52,848 nucleotides of DNA, taken from the NCBI GenBank assembly GCA_905235325.1, contig CAJOLE010000013.1, positions 1-52,848 of the forward strand, in the 5' to 3' direction. Numbering within the stretch: position 1 is the stretch's first letter; each line of letters begins with the position of its first letter. The stretch comes from an uncultured Prevotella sp. (lineage in GTDB: Bacteria > Bacteroidota > Bacteroidia > Bacteroidales > Bacteroidaceae). Positions 33,056 to 42,486 of this stretch are shown here, one piece after another. Made by a program: the position numbers and the translations under genes. The notes beneath the pieces are model-generated. The model was not told the origin of the DNA, did not search any database, and saw nothing but the letters and a program-made list of their open reading frames with translations.

Positions 33056-34645
33056 CTATTTCGTCAGATTGCCGAGGATGTCGCGGGTCAGTTCCTTGGT
33101 AATGGTGCGGGTGGCGGCGCTGGTAGCATTCTTCACCACCTTCTCCTTGGCCGAGGTCCTCGACTTGGTTTCCTTGCCGCTGACCTTACCACTCACCCAA
33201 GTGCCCAGAAGAGCTGCCACCGTCGAGGTGACGGCGGTGATGACGGCCTTCAGCACCTTGCTCGCTATGCCGGCTTTCTTCTTCTCTGCCTTCTCGGTCT
33301 TCCCGCCCTTGCCTTTCTTCTCTGTTTCGGCGGCCTGCTCCTCCTGGGCGGCAAGAGCCTCCTCGGCCTCCTTAGCCAGCAGCTCGAAGGCACTTTCACG
33401 GTCGACGGGCGTATCGTACTTGCCGTAGATGCGGCTCTGCTTGATGATGTCGAGCCGCTGTCCTTCGGTGACAGCCCCTATCTGGCTGAGCGGGAACAGC
33501 ACCTTGGCGCGCTGGACAATGGCGGGGGCACCCTTCTCGTCGAGGAAGCTGACGAGAGCCTCGCCGGTCTCAAGGTTCATAATAGCCTCATCGGTCTTGA
33601 ACTCCGGGTTGGCGCGGAAGGTGTCGGCGGCGGTCTTCACGGCCTTCTGGTCCTTCGGCGTATAGGCACGGAGGGCGTGCTGCACACGGTTGCCCAACTG
33701 GCCCAGGATATTCTCAGGAATATCGGTAGGACTCTGGGTGATGAAGTAGATGCCCACGCCCTTCGAGCGGATGAGTCGGATGACCTGCTCAATCTTGTCG
33801 AGCAGGGCCTTCGACGTGCCGTCGAACAGCATGTGGGCCTCATCGAAGAAGAAGACGAGCTTCGGCAGCAGCAGGTCGCCGACTTCGGGGAGCGTGGAGT
33901 ACAGTTCGGAGAGCAGCCAGAGCAGGAATGTGGAGTAGAGCTTCGGCTGGAGCATCAGCTTGTCGGCAGCCAGCACGCTCATCACCCCCTTTCCGCCCTC
34001 GGTCTGCAGCAGGTCGTAGATGTCGAACGACGGCTCGCCGAAGAAGTGGTCGGCACCCTGAGCATCCAACTGGAGCAGGGCGCGCTGGATGGCGCCGACG
34101 GTCTGTGCCGAGATGTTGCCGTACTTCGTCGTGTACTCCTTGGCGTGCTGCGACACCCAGTCGAGCATCGACCGCAGGTCCTTGAGGTCGAGGATGAGCA
34201 GTCCGCGCTCGTCGGCGATGCGGAATACGATGTTAAGCACGCCGTCCTGCGTCTCGTTAAGCTGGAGCAGACGGCTGAGCAGCTGCGGGCCCATCTGGCT
34301 GACGGTGGCACGCATGGGGTGTCCCTGCTCGCCGAAGACGTCATAGAAACGAACAGGGCAGGCCTGGAACTGCGGGTTCTCGATGCCGAACTCTGGCAGC
34401 CTTTTCTCGATGAAACCGCTCATTTTGCCCACTTGCGAGATACCGCTGAGGTCGCCCTTCATGTCGGCCATGAAGCAGGGCACACCTGCCTGGCAGAAAG
34501 TCTCGGCCATCACCTGCAGCGTGACGGTCTTACCCGTACCCGTGGCACCGGCAATGAGTCCGTGCCGGTTGGCCATCTTTCCTGTAATGCTGAGCGCGCC
34601 TTCGGCGCAGTGGGCGATATAGAGCCCGCGTTCGTTGTCTAACAT
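33056..34645 (-). CDS. HerA/YjgR-like ATPase (DUF853 family)
   Basis: A 529-residue P-loop ATPase of the HerA-FtsK superfamily, close to E. coli YjgR. Walker A is [12 protein letters not shown] (residues 33-44), Walker B '[15 protein letters not shown]', and later '[32 protein letters not shown]' (seen in parts: ITQSPTDIP and [18 protein letters not shown]). The C-terminal 100 residues are a lysine-rich, coiled and partly hydrophobic tail with 'KADIA'-like repeats of unknown role. The function of the family is not established; DNA translocation is inference. Its -7 box is at 34691-34699. Confidence 0.85.
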   Translation of the reverse strand: MLDNERGLYIAHCAEGALSITGKMANRHGLIAGATGTGKTVTLQVMAETFCQAGVPCFMADMKGDLSGISQVGKMSGFIEKRLPEFGIENPQFQACPVRFYDVFGEQGHPMRATVSQMGPQLLSRLLQLNETQDGVLNIVFRIADERGLLILDLKDLRSMLDWVSQHAKEYTTKYGNISAQTVGAIQRALLQLDAQGADHFFGEPSFDIYDLLQTEGGKGVMSVLAADKLMLQPKLYSTFLLWLLSELYSTLPEVGDLLLPKLVFFFDEAHMLFDGTSKALLDKIEQVIRLIRSKGVGIYFITQSPTDIPENILGQLGNRVQHALRAYTPKDQKAVKTAADTFRANPEFKTDEAIMNLETGEALVSFLDEKGAPAIVQRAKVLFPLSQIGAVTEGQRLDIIKQSRIYGKYDTPVDRESAFELLAKEAEEALAAQEEQAAETEKKGKGGKTEKAEKKKAGIASKVLKAVITAVTSTVAALLGTWVSGKVSGKETKSRTSAKEKVVKNATSAATRTITKELTRDILGNLTK

Positions 34646-34690
34646 ATAGCGTTTCTTGTATTAAGTTTTTATCTTTATGTGATACTGTTG

Positions 34691-34699
34691 GCAAAAGTA
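34691..34699 (-). promoter_or_regulatory. -7 box of the HerA-like gene
   Basis: TACTTTTGC on the minus strand, 45 bases upstream of the ATG at 34645. Confidence 0.6.
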
Positions 34700-34786
34700 C
34701 ACAAAAAAGCGCAAAAGGCCAAGGCTTTTCCCCGATAATTTGTTTCTTTGCACAGTTTTAATCAAAGTTTAATCAAAGAAATGACG

Positions 34787-36109
34787 CTACTCCGCCGCCG
34801 TCCTCAGAATCTCAGAGAGCGTCGGGTGGATATGAATCATGTCGCGGAGCTGCCCAAGGGTGGTTTCACGACATATCAGTACGGCGACCTCCTGGACCAG
34901 GTCGGCGGCGTGGGCACCGTAGGCGTGGCAGCCGAGGAGCCGTCCGTCGCCGGGAGCGGCGAAGAGTTTCAGCATTCCCTCGGCCTCGTTCATTGTCTGC
35001 GCCTTGCCGTTGGCGCGCCAGAATGCCTTGCGGCATTCGTAGGCCGTGCCCTGAGCCTTCAGCTGTTCCTCGGTGGGGCCGACGTAGGCGGCCTCGGGGG
35101 TGGTGAAGACGGCGGCGGGCATCACGTCGAAGCGGATGTTATCCGTGCGGCCGAGGATGTGGTTGACGGCGCGGACGGCTTGCATCTCGGCGGCATGGGC
35201 CAGCATCTGGCGGCCGTTGGCATCGCCGATGGCGTAGAGGCGGGCGGGGGGCTGCGGCGAGGGGGCGATAATCTGGTAGTTATCGTCGACGGGGATGGCA
35301 CCGTTGGGCAAGGTGGGGATGCCGGCGGCAGAAAGGTTCAAGGCGGCGGTGCGGGGTTTGCGGCCGGTGGCCATCAGAATGACGTCGGCGTCGATGTCGG
35401 CAACTTGCTCGACGGCGGTCTTCATCCGGAAGGTAATGCCCTGTTTCTCCATCAGCTTGCGCAGGCGCTTGGCGATGTCGCTGTCGAGGGCGGGGAGGCA
35501 CTCCTTCAAGTACTCTATGACCGTGACCTCGGAGCCGAAACGGCGGAAGACGGAGGCGAACTCCATACCGATGACACCGGCACCGACGACGGCGAGACGC
35601 TTGGGCTGTGCGTCGAGGGCGAGCAGGCCGGTGCTGTCGACGACGCGCGGGTCGTTGATGTCGGGCAGGGGCAGCCACTTCGTCTCGGAGCCGGTAGCGA
35701 TGATAATGTTTTTGGCGGCGACGACGTCGCCGCACAGCGAACAGACGGTGTGGGCGTCGGCAAACTGGGCGCGGCTGCGGACGAGGGTAATGTTCGGATG
35801 AGCAAGGATGGTCTCTACGCCACTCCGCAGTTGCGGAATGACCTGGTCCCTGCGCTGGCGGGCCTCGCCGAAGGAGGCGGCGTGGACGTAGGTCTTCGTC
35901 GGTATGCAGCCGACATTCAGACAGGTGCCGCCGACCTCTCCGTCTTCGAAGATGACGACCTTTAAACCCTGCCTCGCGGCATACTCAGCGGCGCGGTAGC
36001 CTCCAGGCCCCGCACCGATGATAATCAGATCATACGAGCCCCCTAAGTTAGGGGGTTGGGGGTATGAATGCCCCACATGAGTATTTCCTGTATTCATCAT
36101 AAGAGTCAT
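34787..36109 (-). CDS. lpd: Dihydrolipoyl dehydrogenase
   Basis: A 440-residue flavoprotein, the L-protein that reoxidises dihydrolipoyl-GcvH. The FAD fold is IIIGAGPGG (about 29-37), the redox disulfide Cys63/Cys68 lies in GGTCLNVGCIPTK, and the catalytic His428-Glu433 in HPTLSE. The 24 residues before YDLII (including PQPPNLGGS) are not part of the family: they are encoded by a palindromic repeat arm at 36039-36066. Somewhat short at the C-terminal end compared with 460-470-residue homologues, with no obvious gap. It is the last gene of the glycine cleavage run, 28 bases after gcvPB. Confidence 0.94.
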   Translation of the reverse strand: MTLMMNTGNTHVGHSYPQPPNLGGSYDLIIIGAGPGGYRAAEYAARQGLKVVIFEDGEVGGTCLNVGCIPTKTYVHAASFGEARQRRDQVIPQLRSGVETILAHPNITLVRSRAQFADAHTVCSLCGDVVAAKNIIIATGSETKWLPLPDINDPRVVDSTGLLALDAQPKRLAVVGAGVIGMEFASVFRRFGSEVTVIEYLKECLPALDSDIAKRLRKLMEKQGITFRMKTAVEQVADIDADVILMATGRKPRTAALNLSAAGIPTLPNGAIPVDDNYQIIAPSPQPPARLYAIGDANGRQMLAHAAEMQAVRAVNHILGRTDNIRFDVMPAAVFTTPEAAYVGPTEEQLKAQGTAYECRKAFWRANGKAQTMNEAEGMLKLFAAPGDGRLLGCHAYGAHAADLVQEVAVLICRETTLGQLRDMIHIHPTLSEILRTAAE

Positions 36110-36150
36110 TATTCACTTGTTCAGACCCCCATCCCCCCTAACTTAGGGGA
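36039..36150. repeat. Inverted pair of C-rich palindromes spanning the gcvPB-lpd junction
   Basis: Arm 1 (36039-36066, core CCCCCTAAGTTAGGGGG) and arm 2 (36123-36150, core CCCCCCTAACTTAGGGG) are inverted copies about 56 bases apart. Arm 1 codes for part of the Lpd N-terminus. Arm 2 supplies the last residues and the stop codon of gcvPB. Confidence 0.85.
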
Positions 36151-37550
36151 CTCTGAGTCAGTTGCTTAAAGGTTGTTATCGGATGCTTGGCAGCCAGCAC
36201 GTCGTCGACGCGCCCGATGGGGGTGTTGTGGGGGGCCGACTTCACCAGTTCCGGGTCGGTCTTGGCCTCCTCGGCAATCTTTCGCATCACGGCGATGAAG
36301 CCGTCGAGCGTCTCACGCGACTCGTTCTCCGTCGGCTCAATCATCAGGCTCTCGTGGAACAGCAGGGGGAAGTAGATGGTCGGTGCGTGGTAGCCGTAGT
36401 CGAGCAGGCGCTTCGCCACGTCCATTGTCGTAACCCCCGTGCTCTTGTCCTTCAGACCGTCGAAGACGAACTCATGGCAGCAGGTGGTGTCGATGGGCAA
36501 CTCATAGACATCCTTGAGCGACTCCTTGATATAGTTGGCATTAAGCGTGGCCAACGGCCCTACCTCCTTCACGTGCTCACGGCCCAGCGAGAGGATGTAG
36601 GCGTAGGCACGGATGGCCACGGCGAAATTTCCGTGGTAAGGCGACACCTCGGGGAAGAACGTCTCCAGCCCCTTGCGCACGCCGACGGGTCCGGCACCGG
36701 GACCGCCGCCTCCATGAGGCGTCGAGAACGTCTTGTGCAGGTTGATGTGCATCACGTCGAAGCCCATGTCGCCCGGACGGCAGGCACCGAGCATCGGGTT
36801 CAGGTTGGCGCCGTCGTAGTACATCAGAGCTCCGGCCTCGTGCACCATCTTCCCGATGAGGGGAATCTGACGCTCGAAGAGTCCGAGCGTATTGGGGTTG
36901 GTCATCATCATCGCGGCAATCTCCGGGCCGTGCTGTGCGAGCAGTTCGCGCAGGGCGTCCACATCAACCGTGCCGTCGCTGAGCGACTTCACCTCCATCG
37001 TCTCCAGTCCGCAGACGGCAGCCGAGGCAGGATTGGTGCCATGAGCCGAGTCGGGCACAATCACGATCCGGCGCGCGTCGTCGTGCCGGCTCTCGTGATA
37101 GCGCCTGATAACCATCAGCCCCGTCAGCTCGCCGTGGGCACCGGCAAAGGGTTTCAGCGTGAAGGCGTGCAGCCCGGTCAGTTCGCAGAGCGAGCGACAG
37201 AGCAGCGTACACACCGCCTCGGCCCCCTTCACCGTCTCTGCGGGCTGCAGCGGGTGCAGGTTCTGGAACTGTGGCAGGGCAGCCATCTCCTCGTCAATCT
37301 TCGGGTTGTACTTCATCGTACACGACCCTAAGGGATAAAAGCCATTGTCAACGCCGAAGTTGTCGGCCGACAGGTTGGTATAATGTCGGACCACGGTCAT
37401 CTCGTCGCACTCGGGCAGTTCGGCGTCGTTCTGGCGCCGTTGTTCCTGCGGCACCTTGTAGTCGCCGAATCGGTTCTTTGGCAGCGAGTAGCCCTTGCGC
37501 CCCGCCTGCGAGAGTTCAAATATCAGGTTTCCGTATAATCGATTGTTCAT
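36138..37550 (-). CDS. gcvPB: Glycine dehydrogenase (decarboxylating) subunit 2
   Basis: A 470-residue pyridoxal-phosphate enzyme. With gcvPA it forms the P-protein of the glycine cleavage system, which decarboxylates glycine and passes the aminomethyl group to GcvH. The PLP lysine is Lys273 in HINLHKTFSTPHGGGGPG. Also present are 'FYPLGSCTMKYNP' near residue 75 and 'NPNTLGLFE'. The start at 37550 (MNNRLYGNLI) is chosen over 37718 because the extra residues only translate the gcvPA end. The C-terminal PLS and stop codon come from a palindromic repeat. It begins 10 bases after gcvPA. Confidence 0.94.
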   Translation of the reverse strand: MNNRLYGNLIFELSQAGRKGYSLPKNRFGDYKVPQEQRRQNDAELPECDEMTVVRHYTNLSADNFGVDNGFYPLGSCTMKYNPKIDEEMAALPQFQNLHPLQPAETVKGAEAVCTLLCRSLCELTGLHAFTLKPFAGAHGELTGLMVIRRYHESRHDDARRIVIVPDSAHGTNPASAAVCGLETMEVKSLSDGTVDVDALRELLAQHGPEIAAMMMTNPNTLGLFERQIPLIGKMVHEAGALMYYDGANLNPMLGACRPGDMGFDVMHINLHKTFSTPHGGGGPGAGPVGVRKGLETFFPEVSPYHGNFAVAIRAYAYILSLGREHVKEVGPLATLNANYIKESLKDVYELPIDTTCCHEFVFDGLKDKSTGVTTMDVAKRLLDYGYHAPTIYFPLLFHESLMIEPTENESRETLDGFIAVMRKIAEEAKTDPELVKSAPHNTPIGRVDDVLAAKHPITTFKQLTQSPLS

Positions 37551-37560
37551 CTGTTTGTCG

Positions 37561-38898
37561 CTATAGTTTAAGACCCTTGTATAACAGAATGCTCCCGACC
37601 AACTGGTCGATTTCTTCCTTCGTGCGCTTCTCGGTGACGGCAAACATGATTTGGCCGTCGGCCACCTTGATGCCGCCAAAGATGCCGTTCTGCAGCCAGA
37701 ACTGCTGCAGCGCGTCAACGTCGCCGTCGAAGCTCACGACGAACTCATTGAAGAACGGCTGGTTGTAGACGAGCCTGAAAGCCCCCGACTTCAGCAGCTC
37801 GTCGCAGAGGTAGTGTGCCCCGGCGTAGCTCAGTTCGGCCGCCTCCTTCAGGCCCTGCTTACCCATGAGCGACATATAGACCGTCACCCACAAGGCCATC
37901 AGCGACTGGTTCGAGCAGATATTCGACGTGGCCTTCTGCCGGCGGATGTGCTGTTCGCGGGCCTGGAGCGTCAGCACGAAGGCTCGCTGTCCGCGGTTGT
38001 CGACCGTCTTGCCGACGATGCGGCCCGGCATCTTGCGGATGAGCTTCTCCGTGCAGCACATATAGCCGACGTAGGGGCCGCCCCACTGCATGGGTATGCC
38101 CAGGGACTGGCCGTCGCCCACGGCGATGTCAGCCCCCCACTCGCCCGGCGTCTTCAGCAGTGCGAGGTCGGCTGCCACGCTGTTCATAATCAGCAGAGCC
38201 TTCTGCTGATGACACAGGTCGGCAAACCCGCTGTAGTCCTCGACGATGCCGAAGTAGTTGGGCTGCTGGATCACCACTCCGGCGACGCCGCCCTGCGCCA
38301 GCAATGCCTCAAGGCTCTCCCTTGAGGTCACGCCGTCGGCGGCGGCCACCATCTCCAGCCCGATACCGTGGAAGTGGGCGTAGGTCTTGACGACGGCAAG
38401 CGTCTTAGGGTCGACGGTTTCAGAGACGAGCACCCTGCGCTGCTTCTTGCCTGCGGCGACGGCCATCATCATCGCCTCGGCCGTAGCGGTCGTGCCGTCA
38501 TACATCGATGCGTTCGAGATGTCCATGCCCGTCAGCTCGGCCATCATCGACTGGTACTCAAAGATATAGTGCAGCGTGCCCTGCGATATCTCGGCCTGAT
38601 AGGGCGTGTACGATGTCAGCAGTTCCGAGCGCTGCAGCAGGTTGGGGATGACCGACGGCGTATAGTGGTCGTAGACGCCGCCTCCGGCGAAGCACACGAG
38701 GGTCTGGTTCTGCGCGCCCAGCTTCTCGAAGAGCTGGCGCACCTCCAGTTCGCTCATTTCCGACGGCAGCTGGTAGTCGCCGCGGAAGCGGATGGCTTCT
38801 GGAATCCGTGCGTAGAGGTCGTCGATGGAACCGGCGCCCACTGCTGAAAGCATCACCCGCAGGTCGTCCTCGGTATGGGGGAAATACTTATAGGTCAT
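37561..38898 (-). CDS. gcvPA: Glycine dehydrogenase (decarboxylating) subunit 1
   Basis: A 445-residue partner subunit of gcvPB, the N-terminal half of the P-protein in organisms with split P. It starts 'MTYKYFPHTEDDLRVML' and contains 'FAGGGVYDHYTPSVI', 'SYTPYQAEISQGTLHYIFEYQSM' (seen in parts) and 'MYDGTTATAEA', all standard for GcvPA. The start codon overlaps the gcvH stop by four bases, which suggests translational coupling. Confidence 0.95.
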   Translation of the reverse strand: MTYKYFPHTEDDLRVMLSAVGAGSIDDLYARIPEAIRFRGDYQLPSEMSELEVRQLFEKLGAQNQTLVCFAGGGVYDHYTPSVIPNLLQRSELLTSYTPYQAEISQGTLHYIFEYQSMMAELTGMDISNASMYDGTTATAEAMMMAVAAGKKQRRVLVSETVDPKTLAVVKTYAHFHGIGLEMVAAADGVTSRESLEALLAQGGVAGVVIQQPNYFGIVEDYSGFADLCHQQKALLIMNSVAADLALLKTPGEWGADIAVGDGQSLGIPMQWGGPYVGYMCCTEKLIRKMPGRIVGKTVDNRGQRAFVLTLQAREQHIRRQKATSNICSNQSLMALWVTVYMSLMGKQGLKEAAELSYAGAHYLCDELLKSGAFRLVYNQPFFNEFVVSFDGDVDALQQFWLQNGIFGGIKVADGQIMFAVTEKRTKEEIDQLVGSILLYKGLKL

Positions 38899-39275
38899 TT
38901 CGCGCAGAATTCTTCGTATGCCTTGGCGTCCATCAGGTTGTCAAGCTCGGCCTTGTCGCTCAGCTTCACCTTTATAATCCAGTTCCCGTAGGCATCCTGG
39001 TTCAGCAGCTCGGGCTGGTCGTCGAGAGCCTCGTTCACCTCGACGACTGTTCCGCTGACGGGCGAAATCAGGTCGGAGGCGGCCTTCACGCTCTCCACGG
39101 CACCGAACTCCTCGCCGGCGCTGACCTCGTCGTCAACGTCGGGCATATCGACGTAGACCACGTTGCCTAATGCGTTCTGTGCATAGTCGGTAATGCCGAC
39201 GTAGCCATAATCACCTTCTACTCTTACAAATTCGTGCGACTCCGAGTAGTAGAGTCCTTCCTGTACCTTATTCAT
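38895..39275 (-). CDS. gcvH: Glycine cleavage system H protein
   Basis: A 126-residue lipoyl carrier. The lipoyl lysine is Lys64 in VESVKAASDL, within the hairpin loop, and 'ALGNVVYVDMP' and 'VNEALDDQPELLN' are typical GcvH. It shuttles the aminomethyl intermediate between P, T and L proteins. It overlaps gcvT and gcvPA by four bases each. Confidence 0.97.
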   Translation of the reverse strand: MNKVQEGLYYSESHEFVRVEGDYGYVGITDYAQNALGNVVYVDMPDVDDEVSAGEEFGAVESVKAASDLISPVSGTVVEVNEALDDQPELLNQDAYGNWIIKVKLSDKAELDNLMDAKAYEEFCAK

Positions 39276-40408
39276 TTCTTGTAGCTTTTGTTATAGAATT
39301 GCTTCTTGACGACGGTTCCGGGGAACGTCTTCTTGCGGATCTGTATCTGCACGTCGGTGCCGAGGGCGGCGTAGGCCGTGTCGACGAGAGCCATGCAGAC
39401 ACTCTTGTCAGTAGAGATGGTGTGGTAGCCCGTGGTCACTTCGCCGACGGGCTCACCGTCCATGTTCAACACGGTGTAGCCGTGACGGGCGATGGCCTTG
39501 TCGTGCAGTTCGATACCTACGAGCCGGCGGCTGACGCCCTCGGTCTTCTGGCGGAGCAGGGCCTCGCGGCCGACGAACTCCGGCTTGTCGAACTTGACGA
39601 ACATCGTCAGCCCGGCCATCACCGGCGAAATCTGCTCCGACAGCTCGTCGCCGTAGAGCGGCAGCCCCACCTCGAAGCGCAGCGTGTCGCGGCAGCCGAG
39701 TCCGCAGGGCTGCACGTCGGCGGCAATGAGCCGGTTCCAGCAGTCGCGGATGTAGTCGGGCGAGGCATAGATCTCGAAGCCGTCCTCGCCGGTATAGCCC
39801 GTGCGGCTGATCAGTAGTTCCGCCCCCTGCCCATCACTGCAGGCCGGGGGGGTGACGGTCTTACAGGTGTAGAACGTCAGTTCGGCGCACGGCAGTCCGA
39901 GCACCGTCTCGACGATATGCTCCGACTCAGGTCCCTGGATGGCTATCTGGCCGTAGGCATCGCTCAGGTTCTGCAGGTCGATGTCGTAGTCGCTCCCATG
40001 CTCCTGCATCCATGCCCAGTCCTTTTCGATGTTGGCGGCGTTGATGACGAGGAAGAAGTCCTGCTCGCCGATTTTGTAGACCAGCAGGTCGTCGACCGTT
40101 CCCCCGTCGTCGTAGCACATCATGCCGTAGAGGATTTTGCCGACGTCCATGCCCGTCACGTCGTTCGTGAAGATATGGTTCACGTAGCGCTCGGCCTCCT
40201 TGCCCCGCACGGTCACCTCGCCCATGTGCGACACGTCGAACAGTCCGCACTTGTTGCGCACGGCGAGATGCTCCAGCTGGATGTTCTTGTACTGTATCGG
40301 CATTACAAAACCCGCGAACGGTGCCATGAAAGCCCCCTCGGCGACGTGGTTCTCATACAGGCACGTCCGCTTTTCCTTCTGTTTTTCTAACTCTTGCTTG
40401 ATTGCCAT
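39272..40408 (-). CDS. gcvT: Aminomethyltransferase (T protein)
   Basis: A 378-residue enzyme that releases ammonia and transfers the methylene group to THF. Features: 'MAPFAGFVMPIQYK' near residue 28, 'LFDVSHMGEVTVRG', 'GPESEHIVE' and 'GLGCRDTLRFEVGLPLYGDEL' (seen in parts). The first 12 residues before KRTCLYENHV are extra relative to most homologues, but no better ATG is available before the conserved LYENHV. It starts 13 bases after lplA. Confidence 0.94.
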   Translation of the reverse strand: MAIKQELEKQKEKRTCLYENHVAEGAFMAPFAGFVMPIQYKNIQLEHLAVRNKCGLFDVSHMGEVTVRGKEAERYVNHIFTNDVTGMDVGKILYGMMCYDDGGTVDDLLVYKIGEQDFFLVINAANIEKDWAWMQEHGSDYDIDLQNLSDAYGQIAIQGPESEHIVETVLGLPCAELTFYTCKTVTPPACSDGQGAELLISRTGYTGEDGFEIYASPDYIRDCWNRLIAADVQPCGLGCRDTLRFEVGLPLYGDELSEQISPVMAGLTMFVKFDKPEFVGREALLRQKTEGVSRRLVGIELHDKAIARHGYTVLNMDGEPVGEVTTGYHTISTDKSVCMALVDTAYAALGTDVQIQIRKKTFPGTVVKKQFYNKSYKK

Positions 40409-40421
40409 AGTCTTATGCTCA

Positions 40422-41102
40422 TTAGTAGTTCATTTCCAGTTCTTCAATCGCAGCGACGTCGGCCTCCGTCAGCACGCGCTCGCCGTTGCAGAGCGTCGCG
40501 CGGATGAGCGTCTTCACCTCGTCGAGTGTCAGCGACGTATGCTCTTTTAGTAAGGTGATGCGCTGGCGCACGCTCTCTATGCCCTTCTTCTGCAGCTTCT
40601 CACGGCTCGGCGTGATGGCCTGCAGCATGTTCGCCATGTCTGTATCATAGAGCATTGTGCTGTGAATGATACATCCTTCGGGCGTCGCACGGCAGGCCGT
40701 GCCGCAGACCTTCCGGCCGCCTATCAGTATGTCGTTGTGGCTCGTGCCCGTGGCCTCGATGCCCATCTTCCGCAGCACCAGCAGGATCATGCCCACAAAG
40801 CGGTTGAAGGCCAGGCCCACGTTCTGTTCGGCGGTGACGAACGACAGCATCAGGTTGTCGCGGTCGGCATAGACGCAGCCGCCGCCGCTCTTCCGGCGTA
40901 TCACGTCGATGCCGTGGCTGCGGCAGTAGTCGAGGTTCACCTCGTTCTCTACCACCTGGTTGCGCCCGTAGATGACCGTCGGCGCCACCTGCCAGGTAAA
41001 GAAATAGTCGGGCTCGTCAAGATGACGGGCCACATACTCCTCCATTGCCAAATGGAATGAAAGACGCCGCAGTTTGTCGCCGGGCAGCAGCAGATACTTC
41101 AT
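40422..41102 (-). CDS. lplA: Lipoate-protein ligase A-family protein
   Basis: A 226-residue BPL/LplA-fold enzyme. The lipoate-binding loop RRKSGGGCVYAD (about residues 69-80) and the catalytic Lys131 in GGRKVCGTACR fit. It should attach lipoate to GcvH Lys64 and perhaps other carriers. It lacks the extra C-terminal domain of E. coli LplA, so it may be a ligase that works with a separate accessory protein or an octanoyltransferase-like variant. It is the first gene of the glycine cleavage run, with a -7 box just upstream. Confidence 0.85.
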   Translation of the reverse strand: MKYLLLPGDKLRRLSFHLAMEEYVARHLDEPDYFFTWQVAPTVIYGRNQVVENEVNLDYCRSHGIDVIRRKSGGGCVYADRDNLMLSFVTAEQNVGLAFNRFVGMILLVLRKMGIEATGTSHNDILIGGRKVCGTACRATPEGCIIHSTMLYDTDMANMLQAITPSREKLQKKGIESVRQRITLLKEHTSLTLDEVKTLIRATLCNGERVLTEADVAAIEELEMNY

Positions 41103-41121
41103 ATATTTCAGGTTAGTGGCT

Positions 41122-41130
41122 GCAAATATA
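41122..41130 (-). promoter_or_regulatory. -7 box of the lplA-gcv-lpd operon
   Basis: TATATTTGC on the minus strand, 19 bases upstream of the lplA ATG. Confidence 0.65.
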
Positions 41131-41147
41131 TGAAGTTTTTATGTAAT

Positions 41148-42056
41148 TTACAAGTTTTTCGACAAGAATTTCAACTCAGCTTCCAACATTTCCAGTTTCG
41201 GCATGAGAAAGCCGGCCTCGCGGGCCATTTCTATCGGGCGCGTATATAGATAATGTATCTCCATCGGGCGGTGGTAGTCGTAGTCCAGGCGCATCGACGG
41301 CGAGTAGGGTGTCATCGCGTCGGTCACTTGGATCATCTTCTCGACGAACGCCTCGTCGACGCCGCTCACGCCCAGTGCCCGCGACGCTCCGACCACCTCC
41401 ATCATCTGGTCGCGGATGAGCTGGCGCGTCGAGGGGTCCTTCAGCAGCAGGTCGGTCTGCGTCTTCAGCGCGACGGTCATGCCGTTGAAGGGCATGTTCC
41501 ACACGGCCTTCTTCCAGCGCGCCTCGTGATACTCCACCTCGCCCGTCTCGATGCCGGCCGCGCGGAAGTGGCTGACCACAGCCGCAAACAGCCCCTCGTC
41601 GCGGCACGAGTAGTTGGCCAGGTTGATGCTGCCGTAGCACTGGTGGCTGACGAGCCCCGGCTCGGTCTTCGCCGAACAGATGAAGGCCAGGCCCGCGGCC
41701 AGCTGCACGCCGGGAAACAGCGCCTGCACGTCCTGCTCGACGCCGATGCCGTTCTGAATCATCACCACCAGCGTACCCTCGTGCAGCAGCGGCGGCAGCA
41801 GCGACCCGAGCAGGTGGTTGTTCACCGACTTGATGCACACCAGCACGACGTCTGACGGCGGCATATCCTCAGTCCGTGCGTAGGCATTGACGCTGTCGAT
41901 GTGGAACGACCCGTCGCAGGAGTCCACCTGCAGACCGTTCGCCCTGACGTACTCATAGTCTCTGTGCAGCAGGAAGTGTACCTCCTGCCCTGCCCGTGCC
42001 AGCTTGGCGCCGTAGTAGCCGCCAATGGCTCCTGTCCCTATCACTGCATATTTCAT
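41148..42056 (-). CDS. panE: 2-dehydropantoate 2-reductase
   Basis: A 302-residue NADPH-dependent ketopantoate reductase of pantothenate synthesis. The N-terminal Rossmann motif is VIGTGAIGGYYGAKLARAG (residues about 5-23), followed by 'CIKS' and 'QNGIG' motifs. The C-terminal helical domain has 'WKKAVWNMPFNGMTVAL' with the conserved Lys-x-x-Asn set. Because this ApbA/PanE family also covers other ketoacid reductases, the substrate is likely but not certain. The start at 42056 (MKYAVIG) fits; an in-frame ATG at 42119 lies upstream of the -7 box. Confidence 0.88.
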   Translation of the reverse strand: MKYAVIGTGAIGGYYGAKLARAGQEVHFLLHRDYEYVRANGLQVDSCDGSFHIDSVNAYARTEDMPPSDVVLVCIKSVNNHLLGSLLPPLLHEGTLVVMIQNGIGVEQDVQALFPGVQLAAGLAFICSAKTEPGLVSHQCYGSINLANYSCRDEGLFAAVVSHFRAAGIETGEVEYHEARWKKAVWNMPFNGMTVALKTQTDLLLKDPSTRQLIRDQMMEVVGASRALGVSGVDEAFVEKMIQVTDAMTPYSPSMRLDYDYHRPMEIHYLYTRPIEMAREAGFLMPKLEMLEAELKFLSKNL

Positions 42057-42063
42057 ACTGGGT

Positions 42064-42072
42064 GCAAAAGTA
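42064..42072 (-). promoter_or_regulatory. -7 box of panE, close to the start codon
   Basis: TACTTTTGC on the minus strand ends seven bases before the ATG, which leaves room for a leader of only a few bases. Confidence 0.6.
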
Positions 42073-42139
42073 CAAAAATTCCGCCATACCAGCAAACTTT
42101 TCGGCGCAAAAAGGCGCAAGGAGACCTTGACAGTAAATA

Positions 42140-42486
42140 TAGTTACGAATAATAGAAGACATCCTACACTTCCGACACTTCCTACACCTGCCCGAAATTT
42201 TTAGGTGTAGGAAGTGTAGGAAGTGTAGGATAAAACCTGCAAATAACAACTATATATGCAAAAAAGGGCGGTTCCATCGAGAAAAATGGCCCTCGACGAC
42301 ACCCTTCGGAGGGGGGAACCGACACCGGAACCGACACCTGAGCCGACACCTGGGCCGATGATGCAAAAGGCGCCGGGTTTTGGGAAAAAGGCGGCGGGTT
42401 TTGGAGAAAAGGCGGCGGGTTTTGGAGAAAAGGCGGCGGGTTTTGGAGAAAAGGCGGCGGGTTTTGGAGAAAAGGCGGCGGGTTTC
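42140..42486 (-). repeat. Composite intergenic element, copy D (complete, opposite orientation)
   Basis: In the 608-base gap between divergent panE and the nucleotidase gene. Read on the minus strand: five to six AAAACCCGCCGCCTTTTCTCC units (42370-42486), three GGTGTCGGTTC units (about 42318-42355), the core (42255-42318), then hairpin arms at 42203-42231 and 42161-42189. These have about 28 pairs with one mismatch, around a loop AAAAATTTCGGGC. The outer flank (42140-42160) matches that of copy B. Confidence 0.88.
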
